Shown: piece by piece, positions 39,862 through 49,526 of the stretch | Layout: the number at the start of each line of letters is the position of its first letter | Numbering within the stretch: position 1 is the stretch's first letter | Origin: Duganella aceris | GTDB lineage: Bacteria; Pseudomonadota; Gammaproteobacteria; Burkholderiales; Burkholderiaceae_D | Reading direction: 5' to 3' | Length of the DNA: 64,000 nt | NCBI RefSeq assembly: GCF_011090165.1 | Contig: NZ_JAADJT010000007.1 | Location: forward strand, 344,266 to 408,265 | Notes under the pieces: generated by a model | Seen by the model: the letters and a program-made list of their open reading frames with translations, nothing else | The model's database searches: none | Told to the model about the DNA's origin: nothing | Translations under genes and position numbers: made by a program

Positions 39862-41148
39862 GTGGAGATGCCTACCCGCATGCAGCAGTTCCAGCACTGG
39901 GCCCTGAACCCGTGGACCGTGCTGGGCTGCGTACTGGCCGGCGGCACGCTGGGCTGGGCCGCGCCCGAGCTGTCGAGCCGGCTCAGCGTGGTTGGTGTGG
40001 TGTATGTCGACCTGCTGAAGATGATCGTGCTGCCGTTCATGATCTCGGCCGTCATCTTCAGCCTGCAGAATCTGTACCGCGACGGCGGCGCCGCCCGCAT
40101 CTTCAAGCGGGTGGTGGTGGTGTTCCTGGCGTTCTCGCTGATGGCGGCGGTGCTGGCGGCGGCCGGTTCGCTGCTGGTGCGCCCCGGCGGCAACCTGGCG
40201 CCGGACACCCGTGCCGCGCTGGGCAAGATCGTCAGCTCGGACGAGGAACGCAGCAACACCGAAATGACCATGCGCGAGCCCGACCAGGTGGTGCCGGAGA
40301 CCAGCCTGCGCGACGTGGTGCAATCGCTGATCCCGCAAAACATCTTCGCCTCGCTGGCCAACGGCGAAACCCTGAAGGCGCTGGTGTTCGCGCTGCTGTT
40401 CGGCTTTGCCGCCGGCCAGGTGCCGAGCCGCATCTCGACCGGATTGCACCAGGCGCTGGAGACCATTTATCACGCCTGCCAGACGCTGACGCGCTGGGTC
40501 AACCTGCCGGTGCCGCTGGTGCTGGTGTGCATGGCCGCCAGCCAGGTGGCGCTGACCGGGCTGCAACCGATGCGGGCCATGGCCGGCTTCGTGGTCGCGT
40601 TCCTGTGCATCTGCGTGCTGCTGCTGGGCCTGGCCATCGAACTGATCAGCCGGCGCGCCGGCGTGCCCTACGGCGAAGTGATGCGCGCCATGCGCGAACC
40701 GTTCGCGCTGGGCGTGGCCACCAACAACAGCGCCACCTGCATGCCGGCCATGGTCAGCGGCCTGGTCGGCCAGTTGAAATTCGCCCGCGCCCGGGTCGAG
40801 CTGCTGGTGCCGCTGAGTATCTCGCTGCTGCGCGTCGGCGCGGTCGCGTATTTCGTCTGCGGCACGTTGTTCATCGCCGCGCTGTACGGCCGCGCGCTGT
40901 CGCCGCTGGACCTGGGCGTGCTGCTGCTGGTGTCGGCGCTGGCCGGCTTCGCCTCGGCCGGCATGGCCGGCATCGTCACCGTGTCGCTGGTCGGCACCGT
41001 CTGCAATTATTTGTCGCTGCCGTTCGAGGCCGCGTTCGTGCTGCTGGTGGCGGTCGATCCGATCTGCGCCATGGGCCGCACCGCCGTCACCGTGATCGCC
41101 AGCTGCGCCGCTGTCGCCACCATCTGCGCCAAGCCGGTGAAGCTATGA
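39862..41148 (+). CDS. DAACS (glutamate/dicarboxylate symporter) family protein 1, degenerate sodium sites
   Basis: 428 aa, GTG start. Eight or more membrane helices with the overall GltP/GltPh pattern: TNNSAT (residues 287-292) at the HP1 serine loop and VDPICAMGRT (398-407) in TM8. Compared with the well-known family motifs, NMDGT is replaced by LRVGA (323-327). In TM8 the residues matching GltPh D394, N401 and D405 are A403, T410 and S414, while the Arg matching R397 (R406) is kept. These positions bind sodium or aspartate in GltPh, so normal sodium-coupled transport is doubtful. My alignment is by eye. Confidence 0.82.
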   Translation: MEMPTRMQQFQHWALNPWTVLGCVLAGGTLGWAAPELSSRLSVVGVVYVDLLKMIVLPFMISAVIFSLQNLYRDGGAARIFKRVVVVFLAFSLMAAVLAAAGSLLVRPGGNLAPDTRAALGKIVSSDEERSNTEMTMREPDQVVPETSLRDVVQSLIPQNIFASLANGETLKALVFALLFGFAAGQVPSRISTGLHQALETIYHACQTLTRWVNLPVPLVLVCMAASQVALTGLQPMRAMAGFVVAFLCICVLLLGLAIELISRRAGVPYGEVMRAMREPFALGVATNNSATCMPAMVSGLVGQLKFARARVELLVPLSISLLRVGAVAYFVCGTLFIAALYGRALSPLDLGVLLLVSALAGFASAGMAGIVTVSLVGTVCNYLSLPFEAAFVLLVAVDPICAMGRTAVTVIASCAAVATICAKPVKL

Positions 41149-41158
41149 AGGTGCGCGC

Positions 41159-42625
41159 GTGAATCCGCTCGACGCCCCGGCCGCGCTGCAAGCGATGGTG
41201 CGGCAGACCATCGTCAAGCCGGCGATGGTCCAGCTTCGCGAGGTGTTCCACCATCCGGCCGCGCTGCTGGGGGCGATGCTGCTGGGCGGCTGGGTCGGCA
41301 CGCTGTTTCCGCGCAGCGCGCCGCTGCTGGCGGCGGTCTCGACGCTGTATCTGTCGCTGATCCACATGGCGGCGTTCCCGTTCGTGATCCTGGCGGTGTA
41401 TTTCGGCTTGCAGCGGCTGCCGCAGGTGCCCGGGGTCGGCAAGCGGCTGGTGCAGATGGCGCTGCTGTCGCTGCTGGCGATGCTGCTGTGCGCGGTGGTC
41501 GGCGTGGTGGTCGCCAGCGTCACCTCGGCCGGCGGCGGCATGACCGCCGAGCAGAACGCCGTGCTGGGACGGCTGGCGCTGCGTTCGGAATCGCAATTCA
41601 TGATGGCGATGCGCGGCAGCGGTGACGGCGGCAGCGTGTTGTGGAACGTCGGCGCGCTGGTGCCGGACAACCTGTTCGCGGTGCTGGCCTACGGTTCGCT
41701 GCCGTCGGTGCTGATCGGCGTGCTGTGCTTCGGCGCGGCGGTGGCGGTGCAGCCGGGCGAGGCCTCGGCCTCGCTCAACGCCATCTTCGAGGGCGTGTAC
41801 CGGGCGCTGGAGTCGCTGGTGCAGCGCTTCAACACCATGCTGCCGGTGGCCTCCTTCGTGCTGGCGGCGGCCGCCACCGCCACCGCCGGAGTCGAGGCGA
41901 TCGTGTTGCTGGGCAGTTTCCTGCTGGCGTTTTTCGTCTCGGTGCTGGCGGTCAGCGCGGCGGCGATCGGCATCATCTGCTGGCGCTTGAAGAAGTCGCC
42001 GTGGCCGGTGCTGCTGGCGCTGCGCGACCCGATCACGGTGTGCCTGTTCTCGCCGGTGGCGGTGGCCGCCGTGCCCGGCTTCATCCAGGGCATGAGCGCG
42101 CGGCTGGGCTTCAGCCGCGGTCTGGTGGAGTTGTGCTCGCCGATCGCACCGGTGTTCATCAAGGCCGGCGAAGCCATGTTTTTCGCGGTGCTGGCGGTGT
42201 TCATCGCCAACCTGTACGGACGCGCGCTGACCGCCTCCGAAGTGGCGCTGATCTGCCTGCTGTCGTGGACCGCCGCGCTGTGGTCGGTCGGCATCACCGG
42301 GGTCAAGTCGGTGATACTCGGTTCCTTTGTATTGGCGACCGTGGGTCTGCCTTTGGAGGCGGTGCTGCCGGTGTTCATGCTGGTCGAAGTGTTGTGCGAA
42401 GGACCTCGGAATTTGCTTTCCTTTCTTATCTCATCGGCACTGATTGCACTGGTCGCTGATGGTCTGTATATTAATAGCGAGCAAGATTCCGAGGTGTGGC
42501 ATCCGTCGACGTTGAAGCTGGCGTTCAGCCGCAAGCAAGCGCTGTTTGGTTGCGTGTTGTTGGCGCTCGCCCTGTTTACCGTGTTTTGCGCCGGCGTAGG
42601 TTACGGCATGCGCAAGGCGTTTTGA
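41159..42625 (+). CDS. DAACS family protein 2, degenerate sodium sites
   Basis: 488 aa, GTG start, 10 bases after the first DAACS gene. It has the same fold and length pattern, with an extra C-terminal helix (FGCVLLALALFTVFCAG). The NMDGT motif is replaced by IKAGE (334-338). The TM8 motif is replaced by VEVLCEGPRN, so Asp394 is Glu, N401 is Ser and D405 is Ser by eye alignment. The HP1 Ser-rich loop is SPVAVAAVP instead of SSSATLP. The tandem pair looks like a duplication followed by shared loss of sodium ligands. DAACS carriers are homotrimers; a mixed trimer is possible. Confidence 0.82.
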   Translation: MNPLDAPAALQAMVRQTIVKPAMVQLREVFHHPAALLGAMLLGGWVGTLFPRSAPLLAAVSTLYLSLIHMAAFPFVILAVYFGLQRLPQVPGVGKRLVQMALLSLLAMLLCAVVGVVVASVTSAGGGMTAEQNAVLGRLALRSESQFMMAMRGSGDGGSVLWNVGALVPDNLFAVLAYGSLPSVLIGVLCFGAAVAVQPGEASASLNAIFEGVYRALESLVQRFNTMLPVASFVLAAAATATAGVEAIVLLGSFLLAFFVSVLAVSAAAIGIICWRLKKSPWPVLLALRDPITVCLFSPVAVAAVPGFIQGMSARLGFSRGLVELCSPIAPVFIKAGEAMFFAVLAVFIANLYGRALTASEVALICLLSWTAALWSVGITGVKSVILGSFVLATVGLPLEAVLPVFMLVEVLCEGPRNLLSFLISSALIALVADGLYINSEQDSEVWHPSTLKLAFSRKQALFGCVLLALALFTVFCAGVGYGMRKAF

Positions 42626-42693
42626 AACCCGTGTGTGAAACCGATGTATTTAATGATGACTCCTCCCTTGCTTGCCGCCGTCTGGATCCCTGC

Positions 42694-43206
42694 ATGACGC
42701 GCCGCGCCGTGCTCAAGCTGGCGCTCGGCCTGCCGCTGGCGCTCGCCGTCGCCGGTTGCGGCGTGGTGGCCGGCACCCGCTCGATGCTGGGCCTGGATCC
42801 GAAGCCGGTCACGCCGGACTGGAAATCGCTGACGCTGAGCACCGCCGACGACGCCAACGCCAACAGCGCGGTGGCGGTCGACGTGGTGCTGGTCAAGGAC
42901 ACCGCCGTACTGGAATCGCTGATGGCGATGCCGGCCGCCAAGTGGTTCGCCTCGCGCGCCGACCTGCGGCGCGGCTTTCCCGAGGCGCTGACCGTGTTCA
43001 GCTATGAATTGACGCCGGCGCAGACGGTGCGCGTCCCGCCCGAACAATGGAGCGGGCAGCGCGCCTGGGCGGCGCTGGTGTTCGCCCACTACCTGAGTCC
43101 GGGCGAACACCGCGCCCGGCTGATGCTCAACACGCCCGGTTATGTGGTGCGCCTGAACGCCCAGGGCATGAGCGTCAACGACCTCAAGTCCGGCACCGCC
43201 CAGTAG
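42694..43206 (+). CDS. tssJ: T6SS outer-membrane lipoprotein TssJ
   Basis: 170 aa from ATG 42694. A twin-Arg-like N-terminus (MTRRAVLKLALGL) leads to the lipobox VAGC; the Cys is at about 23. The mature part has the beta-sandwich pattern of TssJ: SAVAVDVVLVKDTAVLESLMAM, AKWFASRADLR and a late TPGYVVRLN strand. TssJ anchors TssM to the outer membrane. Identification rests on lipobox, size and position directly before tssK-tssL-tssM. Confidence 0.88.
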   Translation: MTRRAVLKLALGLPLALAVAGCGVVAGTRSMLGLDPKPVTPDWKSLTLSTADDANANSAVAVDVVLVKDTAVLESLMAMPAAKWFASRADLRRGFPEALTVFSYELTPAQTVRVPPEQWSGQRAWAALVFAHYLSPGEHRARLMLNTPGYVVRLNAQGMSVNDLKSGTAQ

Positions 43207-43222
43207 ACATGGAAACTATTCA

Positions 43223-44548
43223 ATGACCCACCCGCAACTTTCCAACCGCATCCAGTGGCACGAGGGCATGCTGCTGACGCCGCAGCACTTCCAGCAGGAG
43301 GGCGCGCGCATCGATGCGCTGCTGGCCTGGCAATCGCTGGCGGCCCAACCCTACGGCTGGGGCGTGCGCACGCTTGAGATCGACGAGGCGCTGCTGACCA
43401 CAGGCTTGCTGCGGGTGCGCCGGCTGGAGGCGATTTTACCCAACGGCATGGCGGTCAGCTACGACGCCGGCCAGGCCCAGGGGCAGGCGCTGGAACTGGA
43501 TTTGTCGGCCTGGTCCGAAGCGATGGCGCAGCAGGACCTCGCCATCTACATCGTGCTGGGCAATACCCGCTCGCTGCGCCAGGCCGGCCAGCCGGCCATG
43601 TTCCGTGGCGTCGAGAGCGCGCCGGTCGAGGACGAGGTGTCGCAGGCGCTGGCCGCCGATCTGCCGCGCATGGCGCTGAACCTGGCGCTGGCCGCCGGAC
43701 CGGTGCCGTCGGCCGCCTACGTCAGCCTGAAGCTGATGACGGTGCACAAGGGGAACGAGATCGTGCGCCGTGGCGCCTACATGCCGGCGCTGCTGGAAGT
43801 GCCGGCCGACGCCGCCGTCCGCCAGCGCGCCCAGTTGCTGGCGACGCAGATGCGCAACAAGGCGGTGTTCCTGGCGCGCCAGACCGCGCAGCCATCGTCG
43901 CGGCTGGAAGACCGCCTGAATCTGCTGGAGCAGAAGGCCCGCCTGTCGAGCCTGATCCTCAACCTGCCGCCGCTGGAGGCGCTGCTGCGCTGCCCGGTGG
44001 TGCAGCCGCTGCCGCTGTACCTGGCGCTGTGCGCACAGCTGGGGCCGCTGGCCACGCTGCGCGCGGGCGCGGTGCCGCTGCTGCCGCCGGCCTACGACCA
44101 CGCCGACGCCTGGGCCGGCTTCGACGCCGTGCTGGGCGCGCTGACCGAGCTGGTGGCCGAGGTCAGCCAGGATTGGAAAACCTGCACCTTCGGCTACGAC
44201 GGCCAGGTGTTCTCGCTGGCGATGCAGCCGGACTGGGTCGGCGCGCGGCTGGTGATCGGCCTGCGCGGGCAACCGGAGCGCGAAGCGACGCAATGGATGA
44301 TGGGCGCGGTGATCGGCTCGAAGACGGTGTGGACCTCGCTCAGCGACCGCCGCGTGCTCGGCGCGCAGCGCACCCGCATCGACGAGGCGCCGGAGCTGGG
44401 CCTGCGCGCCAGCGCCGGCTACACGCTGTTCAGCGTCGAGGTGTCCGACAGTTTCATCGTGGCCGACCAGGCCCTGTTGATCAGCAACGCCAACGAAAGC
44501 CTGGTGGCCCAGCGCCCGCAGGAAGTGGTGTTGTTCATAAAAGGATGA
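43223..44548 (+). CDS. tssK: T6SS baseplate-membrane connector TssK (ImpJ/VasE)
   Basis: 441 aa. TssK links the baseplate to the TssLM membrane complex. It starts with the family hallmark IQWHEGMLLTPQHFQQ, followed by the shoulder and neck regions, and ends with the C-terminal receptor-binding-like domain. The 4-base gap to tssL suggests coupled translation. Confidence 0.97.
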   Translation: MTHPQLSNRIQWHEGMLLTPQHFQQEGARIDALLAWQSLAAQPYGWGVRTLEIDEALLTTGLLRVRRLEAILPNGMAVSYDAGQAQGQALELDLSAWSEAMAQQDLAIYIVLGNTRSLRQAGQPAMFRGVESAPVEDEVSQALAADLPRMALNLALAAGPVPSAAYVSLKLMTVHKGNEIVRRGAYMPALLEVPADAAVRQRAQLLATQMRNKAVFLARQTAQPSSRLEDRLNLLEQKARLSSLILNLPPLEALLRCPVVQPLPLYLALCAQLGPLATLRAGAVPLLPPAYDHADAWAGFDAVLGALTELVAEVSQDWKTCTFGYDGQVFSLAMQPDWVGARLVIGLRGQPEREATQWMMGAVIGSKTVWTSLSDRRVLGAQRTRIDEAPELGLRASAGYTLFSVEVSDSFIVADQALLISNANESLVAQRPQEVVLFIKG

Positions 44549-44552
44549 TCCA

Positions 44553-45353
44553 GTGAGCATACCAACCAGTCCCTCAGCGGCGAGCTGGAGCGGCGCCGGC
44601 ATCGGCGAAGGCGTCGACCTGGCGTCGGTGCAGTTCCGCGACTTCTACGATGTGCTGTCGCGCTCGGCGCAGGCCGCCACCCGGGTCGGCGACGGCGACG
44701 CCAAGTCGGCCGCCGAGGCGCTCAGCCGCCAGCTGTGCCAGCTGATCGAACTGCAATCGCTGGAGGCGCGCCGCGTCGGCGGCAAGGCCGGCATCGAGGC
44801 CGAGGTGCAGGGCCGCTTCCTGAAGGCGGCGCTGGCCGACGAAGTGCTGCTCAACACCGAATGGGCCGGGCGCGGCTACTGGCGCCATGTGCTGATCGAA
44901 GCCACGCTGTTCAAGTCCAGCTATGCCGGCGAGCGCGTGTTCGACGACCTCGACCAGTTGCTGCGCGAGCGCGAACCGTCGCGCCGCAACCTGGGCCGGC
45001 TGTACCTGTATTTGCTGTCGCTGGGCTTCCAGGGCCGCTACCGTGGCCAGAAGCAGGACAAGATCGCCGAATACCGGCGCGAATTGTTCCAGTTCGTGTA
45101 TGCGCGGCCGGCCGATCTGCAGGGCCGCGACCGCACGCTGTCGGAGCAGGCGTACGCCAGCACGCTGTCGCACCTGGGCGCGCACCGGCTGCCTAAATTC
45201 AATCGCAGCGGCATGATCTTCGTGTTGCTGCTGCTGGTGCTGCTCGGCTTGTCCGAACTGCTGTGGCTGTGGCAATCGTGGCCGGTGCGCAGCGCGCTCG
45301 GCGCCACGGTGGCGCAAACGGCGCCGCCGGCGGCCATCCGTCATTTGACCTAG
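44553..45353 (+). CDS. tssL: T6SS inner-membrane protein TssL (DotU/ImpK)
   Basis: 266 aa, GTG start. The cytoplasmic DotU domain (about 30-220) carries AALADEVLLN, GERVFDDLDQLL and LGFQGRYRG. A single C-terminal membrane helix follows (about 223-240), and then a short periplasmic tail. There is no OmpA-like peptidoglycan-binding domain, so another protein must anchor the complex to the cell wall. It lies between tssK and tssM, as usual. Confidence 0.96.
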   Translation: MSIPTSPSAASWSGAGIGEGVDLASVQFRDFYDVLSRSAQAATRVGDGDAKSAAEALSRQLCQLIELQSLEARRVGGKAGIEAEVQGRFLKAALADEVLLNTEWAGRGYWRHVLIEATLFKSSYAGERVFDDLDQLLREREPSRRNLGRLYLYLLSLGFQGRYRGQKQDKIAEYRRELFQFVYARPADLQGRDRTLSEQAYASTLSHLGAHRLPKFNRSGMIFVLLLLVLLGLSELLWLWQSWPVRSALGATVAQTAPPAAIRHLT

Positions 45354-45363
45354 GAACCTTATA

Positions 45364-48300
45364 GTGCTGAATTTCCTGTCGGATAATATGGCGATCGCCA
45401 CCTTGCTGCTGCTGACCTTGCTGGTCATGCTGCTGTTCGCGGTGGTGATCTGGGCCGCCATGAAGGGCGCGGAAAAGGCCGAGCGGCCGGCCGACCAGCA
45501 GCCGCGCCTGATCAGCGCCGATTCGCTCAAGCAATCGTTCCGTGTCGCGGTCGAACTGATCGAGGGCAATATCGCGGCGCGCGCCGAACGCTACAACCTG
45601 AGCTGGACGCTGATCCTCAACGAGGGCAAGCAGGGGCGCGAACTGCCGCTGGTGCAATCCGGACTGCAAAGTGCGCTCAGCGCGGACAGCACGCTGACCG
45701 CCGGCGCCCAGGGCATCAGCTGGAACTTTTTCGACCAGGGCGTGGCGGTGCAGCTGCAAGCCGATTACCTGGGCGCGCCCGATCCGGAAAAGGATGGCGG
45801 CGGCAACAACACCTGGGACGATTTCCTCGGCCTGTGCCGCAACTACCGGCCCGACCGGCCGTTCGACGGCATCGTGCTGTCGATTCCGGCCAGCGTATTC
45901 CTCAACAACGAAGGCCAGGGCCTGCTGGACCTGGGCGCGCGCGCCAAGGCCATCCACCGCCGCCTGTGGCTGGCGCAGAACCGGCTGGCGCTGCGCTTCC
46001 CGATTTACATCGCGATCGCCGATTGCGAAACCATCCCCGGCTTCGCGCGCTTCGCGGCGGCGCTGCCGGAGCCGCTGCGCCGCTCGATGCTGGGCTGGTC
46101 GTCGCCGTACGAGCTGGGCGCGCCGTTCCAGGCGCAGTGGGTCGATGCGGCGATGAACGACGTGGTGCGCACGCTGTCCGACAGCTGCGCCGAACTGTGC
46201 GCGCTGGAGCCGGCCGGCTCCGACAGCAGCGATTACTTCATGCTGCCGAACCAGGTCGAGCGCCTGCGCGCCGGCCTCAAGCTGTTCGCCGAAGAATTGA
46301 TGCGGCCAAGCGCCTACCACGAGCCGTTCCTGCTGCGCGGCATCTACCTGACCGGCGATTGCAGCGAGGCCGCGACGCTGATCGGCCAGGGCGCGGCGCT
46401 CGACGGCGGCCACGCCGGCGAAGTGGCGGAACGCGTCGAGCCCATCGTGCCGAGCTGGATGGACGCCGAGGTCGAGGCCATCGCGCCGGCCTTCGCCGCC
46501 GCCCAGGGCAGCGCGGTGCCGGCCTTCCTGCGCGACATTTTCGAACGCAAGATTTTCGCCGAGACCGGCCTGGTGCGCTCGTCGTCGGTGCAGCGCATGC
46601 GCCGTCCGGCCATCAGCCGGGTGGCGCGCTGGAGCGCCGTGGCGCTGGTGGCGGTATGGGGCATCGGCCTGTGCGTCGCCACCGCGCGCCTGCACCGGCT
46701 CACGCCCGAGGTCGAGGTCTACCTGCAAAAGCTGGACCGCGATTCGCGCGACAGCCTGCACGACAGCATGCGCAACGTGGTCGACCCGATCCAGAGCCGG
46801 CAGCGCGCGATGGAGGCGCTGCAGAATATCGAACAGATGGGCTCGGCCCGCATCGGCGCGCTCGCCATGCCCGGCTCCTGGCCGTGGTTCGACAACCTGC
46901 ACCAGCGGGTCCAGCTGCGGATGGAAAAAGGCTTCGCCGACAACGCCTTCGAACCGCTGCGGCGCGGCGCCTACACCCATATCAGCGAGCTGACCGGAGT
47001 GCCGATCGATCCGATCTCGGGCAGCCTGATCATCGGCGCCCATTGCACCTTGCCGGCGCGCTGGACCGAGCAGACCGGCGGCGCCAACAGCGCGCTCAAC
47101 GTCGAAGACTTGCCGGAGTTCGCCGCGCTGTCGCAGTACGTGGCGCGCATGGAGGAAATGGACCGCGTGTTGCGGGCGATGATGCGCTTGAAGACGCCGA
47201 ACTCGGGTCCGGCCTCCGGCGACGACCTGGCGCTGGTGGTGCGGGTGCTGCTGGGCGCCGAGCTGAACGGCAATCTGTCGCGCACGGCCGAGCTGTTCCG
47301 CCAGGTGGCGCAACGGGTGCCGTCGCTGACCATCGAGCCGTTGCAGGAAGCGGCCGGCTGCTCGCTGAAGCTGGCGATGAAGGCCACCAGCAAGCGCCTG
47401 TTCGCCAACAACGGCTTGCTCAAGGCCGAGCAGACCATCGGCGAAAGCTCGACCGCGCTGTACGGCATCGAGCCGAAGTCGTCCGACGCCGCCTCGACCA
47501 TGGCGGTGTGGCAAGCGCTGCGTACCGCGCTGAAGGCGCAGGAAGCCTACCTGGTGGCGGGCAAGGGCGGCTGGATGCGCCAGAGCGGGTTGGAACTGGG
47601 CCCGGCCTGGGACAATCTGCTGCAGAAAATCCAGACCGTGTCGCTGCTCGGCAAGAGCTCGGTCGACGACGCGCACCAGCAAATGGAAGAAGGCTTCACC
47701 CAGTTCGTTTCGTCGTGGGACGCCACGCTGGCGGCCGACAGCCACAGCCTGGGCCTGAGCTCGGGCCTGGAATGGTCCGACACCACCAATTCGTGGGCCT
47801 TCGCGCCGGACCGCAAGGCGCTGCTGGAAGCCTTGAACGGTCTGCTGTCGCAGCCGTTCATGAAATTCAACACGCTGAGCCGCTTCCCGGACGTGCCGGC
47901 CGGCGCCACCGTCAGCTGGGACCGGACCAAGCTGGACCAGATCCTGGCGCTGGCCGACGCCCGCAAGCGTTTCCAGACCGAGGCGCTGCCGAAGTTCCCG
48001 ACCCAGATGCAGAACGCCGCCGCCGCGCTGGCCGACGCCGGCCTGACGGAAACCGCGCGCGACCTGCTGTCGCAGGCCTACATCGTCTCGTCGCGCGAAG
48101 TGCAGGCGCCGACCTCCGACGCCGACCGGTCGCGCGCGCTGCGGGTGCGCGGCTGGCTGCAGGACCTGGGCGCGGCCGGCACCGCCGACACGCTGTCGTC
48201 GGTGCTGGCCAAGGACGCCCTGTCGCGCTTGCAGATGCTGGATGAAACCTTCACCCGCGCCGAAGTGTTCGTGCCGCGCGAGCGTTCGTTCCGCTCCTGG

Positions 48301-49497
48301 GTCGGCGGCAAGGCGCCGCTGCTGGACGCGTTCGGCGCCGCCGACGCCGGCGCGCTGGCCGGCTACGTGTCGCAGCAACAGTCGTTCATCGAAGCCACCG
48401 GCAAGGACGCCGAAGGCTTGCTGATGCAGCTGGGCAGCGCGCCTTCGAACAACGCGCTGGTGGCGCGCTGGCAGTCCACCGTGGCCGACCTGAACCGCTA
48501 TCGGCTGAAGAGCCCGACCAGCAGCCTGACCGCGCTGGAAAGCTTCGTGCTGTCCGGCGCGGCCGAGCTCGACATCGGCAACTGCCTCGACAAACTGTCG
48601 GCGCGCGCCGCCCAGCGCCGCGCCACCGACGTGTTCTCCGAGCGCATGCAGCTGTTGCAGGCCGGCCTGTATTCGCGCTGCCGCGATTTGCTGCAGACCG
48701 GCTACCAGGACGCCTGGACCCGCTTCGCCGACGCCTTCAACCGCGACCTGGCCAACCGCGCGCCGTTCCGCAGCCTGGCCGCCGAAGCCGCGCGCAGCCC
48801 GGTCGACTACACGCCGGCGGCCGACGTCGACGAAGTCGGCGCGACGCTCAAGCTGTTCGACCGGGTGCACGCGCTGGCGCTGGCCGCCGACCGCGATCCG
48901 ACCCGGCCGTCGGCCGCCACCAACGTGCGCAAGGTCGACGACCAGATGCAGAAGGTGCGCGACTTCCTGGCGCCGCTGTACCCGTCCGACGAGGGACAAC
49001 CGGCCGGCATGGACGTCAGCGTCGAGTTCCGCGCCAACCCCGCCGCCGAAATCGACGGCAACAAGATCATCGACTGGGCGCTGACCATCGGTAACCAGAC
49101 CCAGCGCCAGCGCGACGCCGCGCGGCCGCTGCGCTGGGAACCGGGCCTGCCGGTCACGCTGACGCTGCGCCTGGCGCAGGACGGGCCGGCGGTGCCGAAG
49201 GCCGAGGCCGGCCATCCGGGCATGAAGGTGGAGGAACGCACCGTCAGCTACCGCTTCGACGATCCGTGGTCGCTGTTCACGCTGGTGTCGACCTACCGCG
49301 AGGCCGACGGTCCGGCGTCCGGCGCGCGCTCGCAGCTGCTGCGGCTGGAGTTCCCGATCACGGTGGTCGGCGACAAGGCCATCGCCACCCGCGAGTCGCG
49401 CGCCCGGGTGTTCGTGCGGCTGACCGTCAGCGCGCCCGGCAAGCGCACGCCGCTGGTCTGGCCCGGGGTGTTCCCGGCCAAGGCGCCGGCCTGGTGA
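45364..49497 (+). CDS. tssM: T6SS inner-membrane core protein TssM (IcmF/VasK)
   Basis: 1377 aa, GTG start. TssM spans the periplasm and binds TssJ. Only two membrane helices are evident, at residues 9-32 and about 419-441, instead of the usual three. The first cytoplasmic region has WTLILNEGKQGREL where many TssM proteins have a Walker A GPPGAGKT, so nucleotide binding there is unlikely. It is followed by the IcmF-related domain and the C-terminal DUF1215-like domain that contacts TssJ. The length is otherwise normal. Confidence 0.96.
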   Translation: MLNFLSDNMAIATLLLLTLLVMLLFAVVIWAAMKGAEKAERPADQQPRLISADSLKQSFRVAVELIEGNIAARAERYNLSWTLILNEGKQGRELPLVQSGLQSALSADSTLTAGAQGISWNFFDQGVAVQLQADYLGAPDPEKDGGGNNTWDDFLGLCRNYRPDRPFDGIVLSIPASVFLNNEGQGLLDLGARAKAIHRRLWLAQNRLALRFPIYIAIADCETIPGFARFAAALPEPLRRSMLGWSSPYELGAPFQAQWVDAAMNDVVRTLSDSCAELCALEPAGSDSSDYFMLPNQVERLRAGLKLFAEELMRPSAYHEPFLLRGIYLTGDCSEAATLIGQGAALDGGHAGEVAERVEPIVPSWMDAEVEAIAPAFAAAQGSAVPAFLRDIFERKIFAETGLVRSSSVQRMRRPAISRVARWSAVALVAVWGIGLCVATARLHRLTPEVEVYLQKLDRDSRDSLHDSMRNVVDPIQSRQRAMEALQNIEQMGSARIGALAMPGSWPWFDNLHQRVQLRMEKGFADNAFEPLRRGAYTHISELTGVPIDPISGSLIIGAHCTLPARWTEQTGGANSALNVEDLPEFAALSQYVARMEEMDRVLRAMMRLKTPNSGPASGDDLALVVRVLLGAELNGNLSRTAELFRQVAQRVPSLTIEPLQEAAGCSLKLAMKATSKRLFANNGLLKAEQTIGESSTALYGIEPKSSDAASTMAVWQALRTALKAQEAYLVAGKGGWMRQSGLELGPAWDNLLQKIQTVSLLGKSSVDDAHQQMEEGFTQFVSSWDATLAADSHSLGLSSGLEWSDTTNSWAFAPDRKALLEALNGLLSQPFMKFNTLSRFPDVPAGATVSWDRTKLDQILALADARKRFQTEALPKFPTQMQNAAAALADAGLTETARDLLSQAYIVSSREVQAPTSDADRSRALRVRGWLQDLGAAGTADTLSSVLAKDALSRLQMLDETFTRAEVFVPRERSFRSWVGGKAPLLDAFGAADAGALAGYVSQQQSFIEATGKDAEGLLMQLGSAPSNNALVARWQSTVADLNRYRLKSPTSSLTALESFVLSGAAELDIGNCLDKLSARAAQRRATDVFSERMQLLQAGLYSRCRDLLQTGYQDAWTRFADAFNRDLANRAPFRSLAAEAARSPVDYTPAADVDEVGATLKLFDRVHALALAADRDPTRPSAATNVRKVDDQMQKVRDFLAPLYPSDEGQPAGMDVSVEFRANPAAEIDGNKIIDWALTIGNQTQRQRDAARPLRWEPGLPVTLTLRLAQDGPAVPKAEAGHPGMKVEERTVSYRFDDPWSLFTLVSTYREADGPASGARSQLLRLEFPITVVGDKAIATRESRARVFVRLTVSAPGKRTPLVWPGVFPAKAPAW

Positions 49498-49526
49498 CCC
49501 GCAAGATGATGAATAGGATGCCCGCC

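Noticed and set aside
45199..49215. Minus-strand open frame of 1338 codons opposite tssM
   Set aside because: Arg/His/Gln-rich composition without motifs; tssM on the plus strand is a clear family member.
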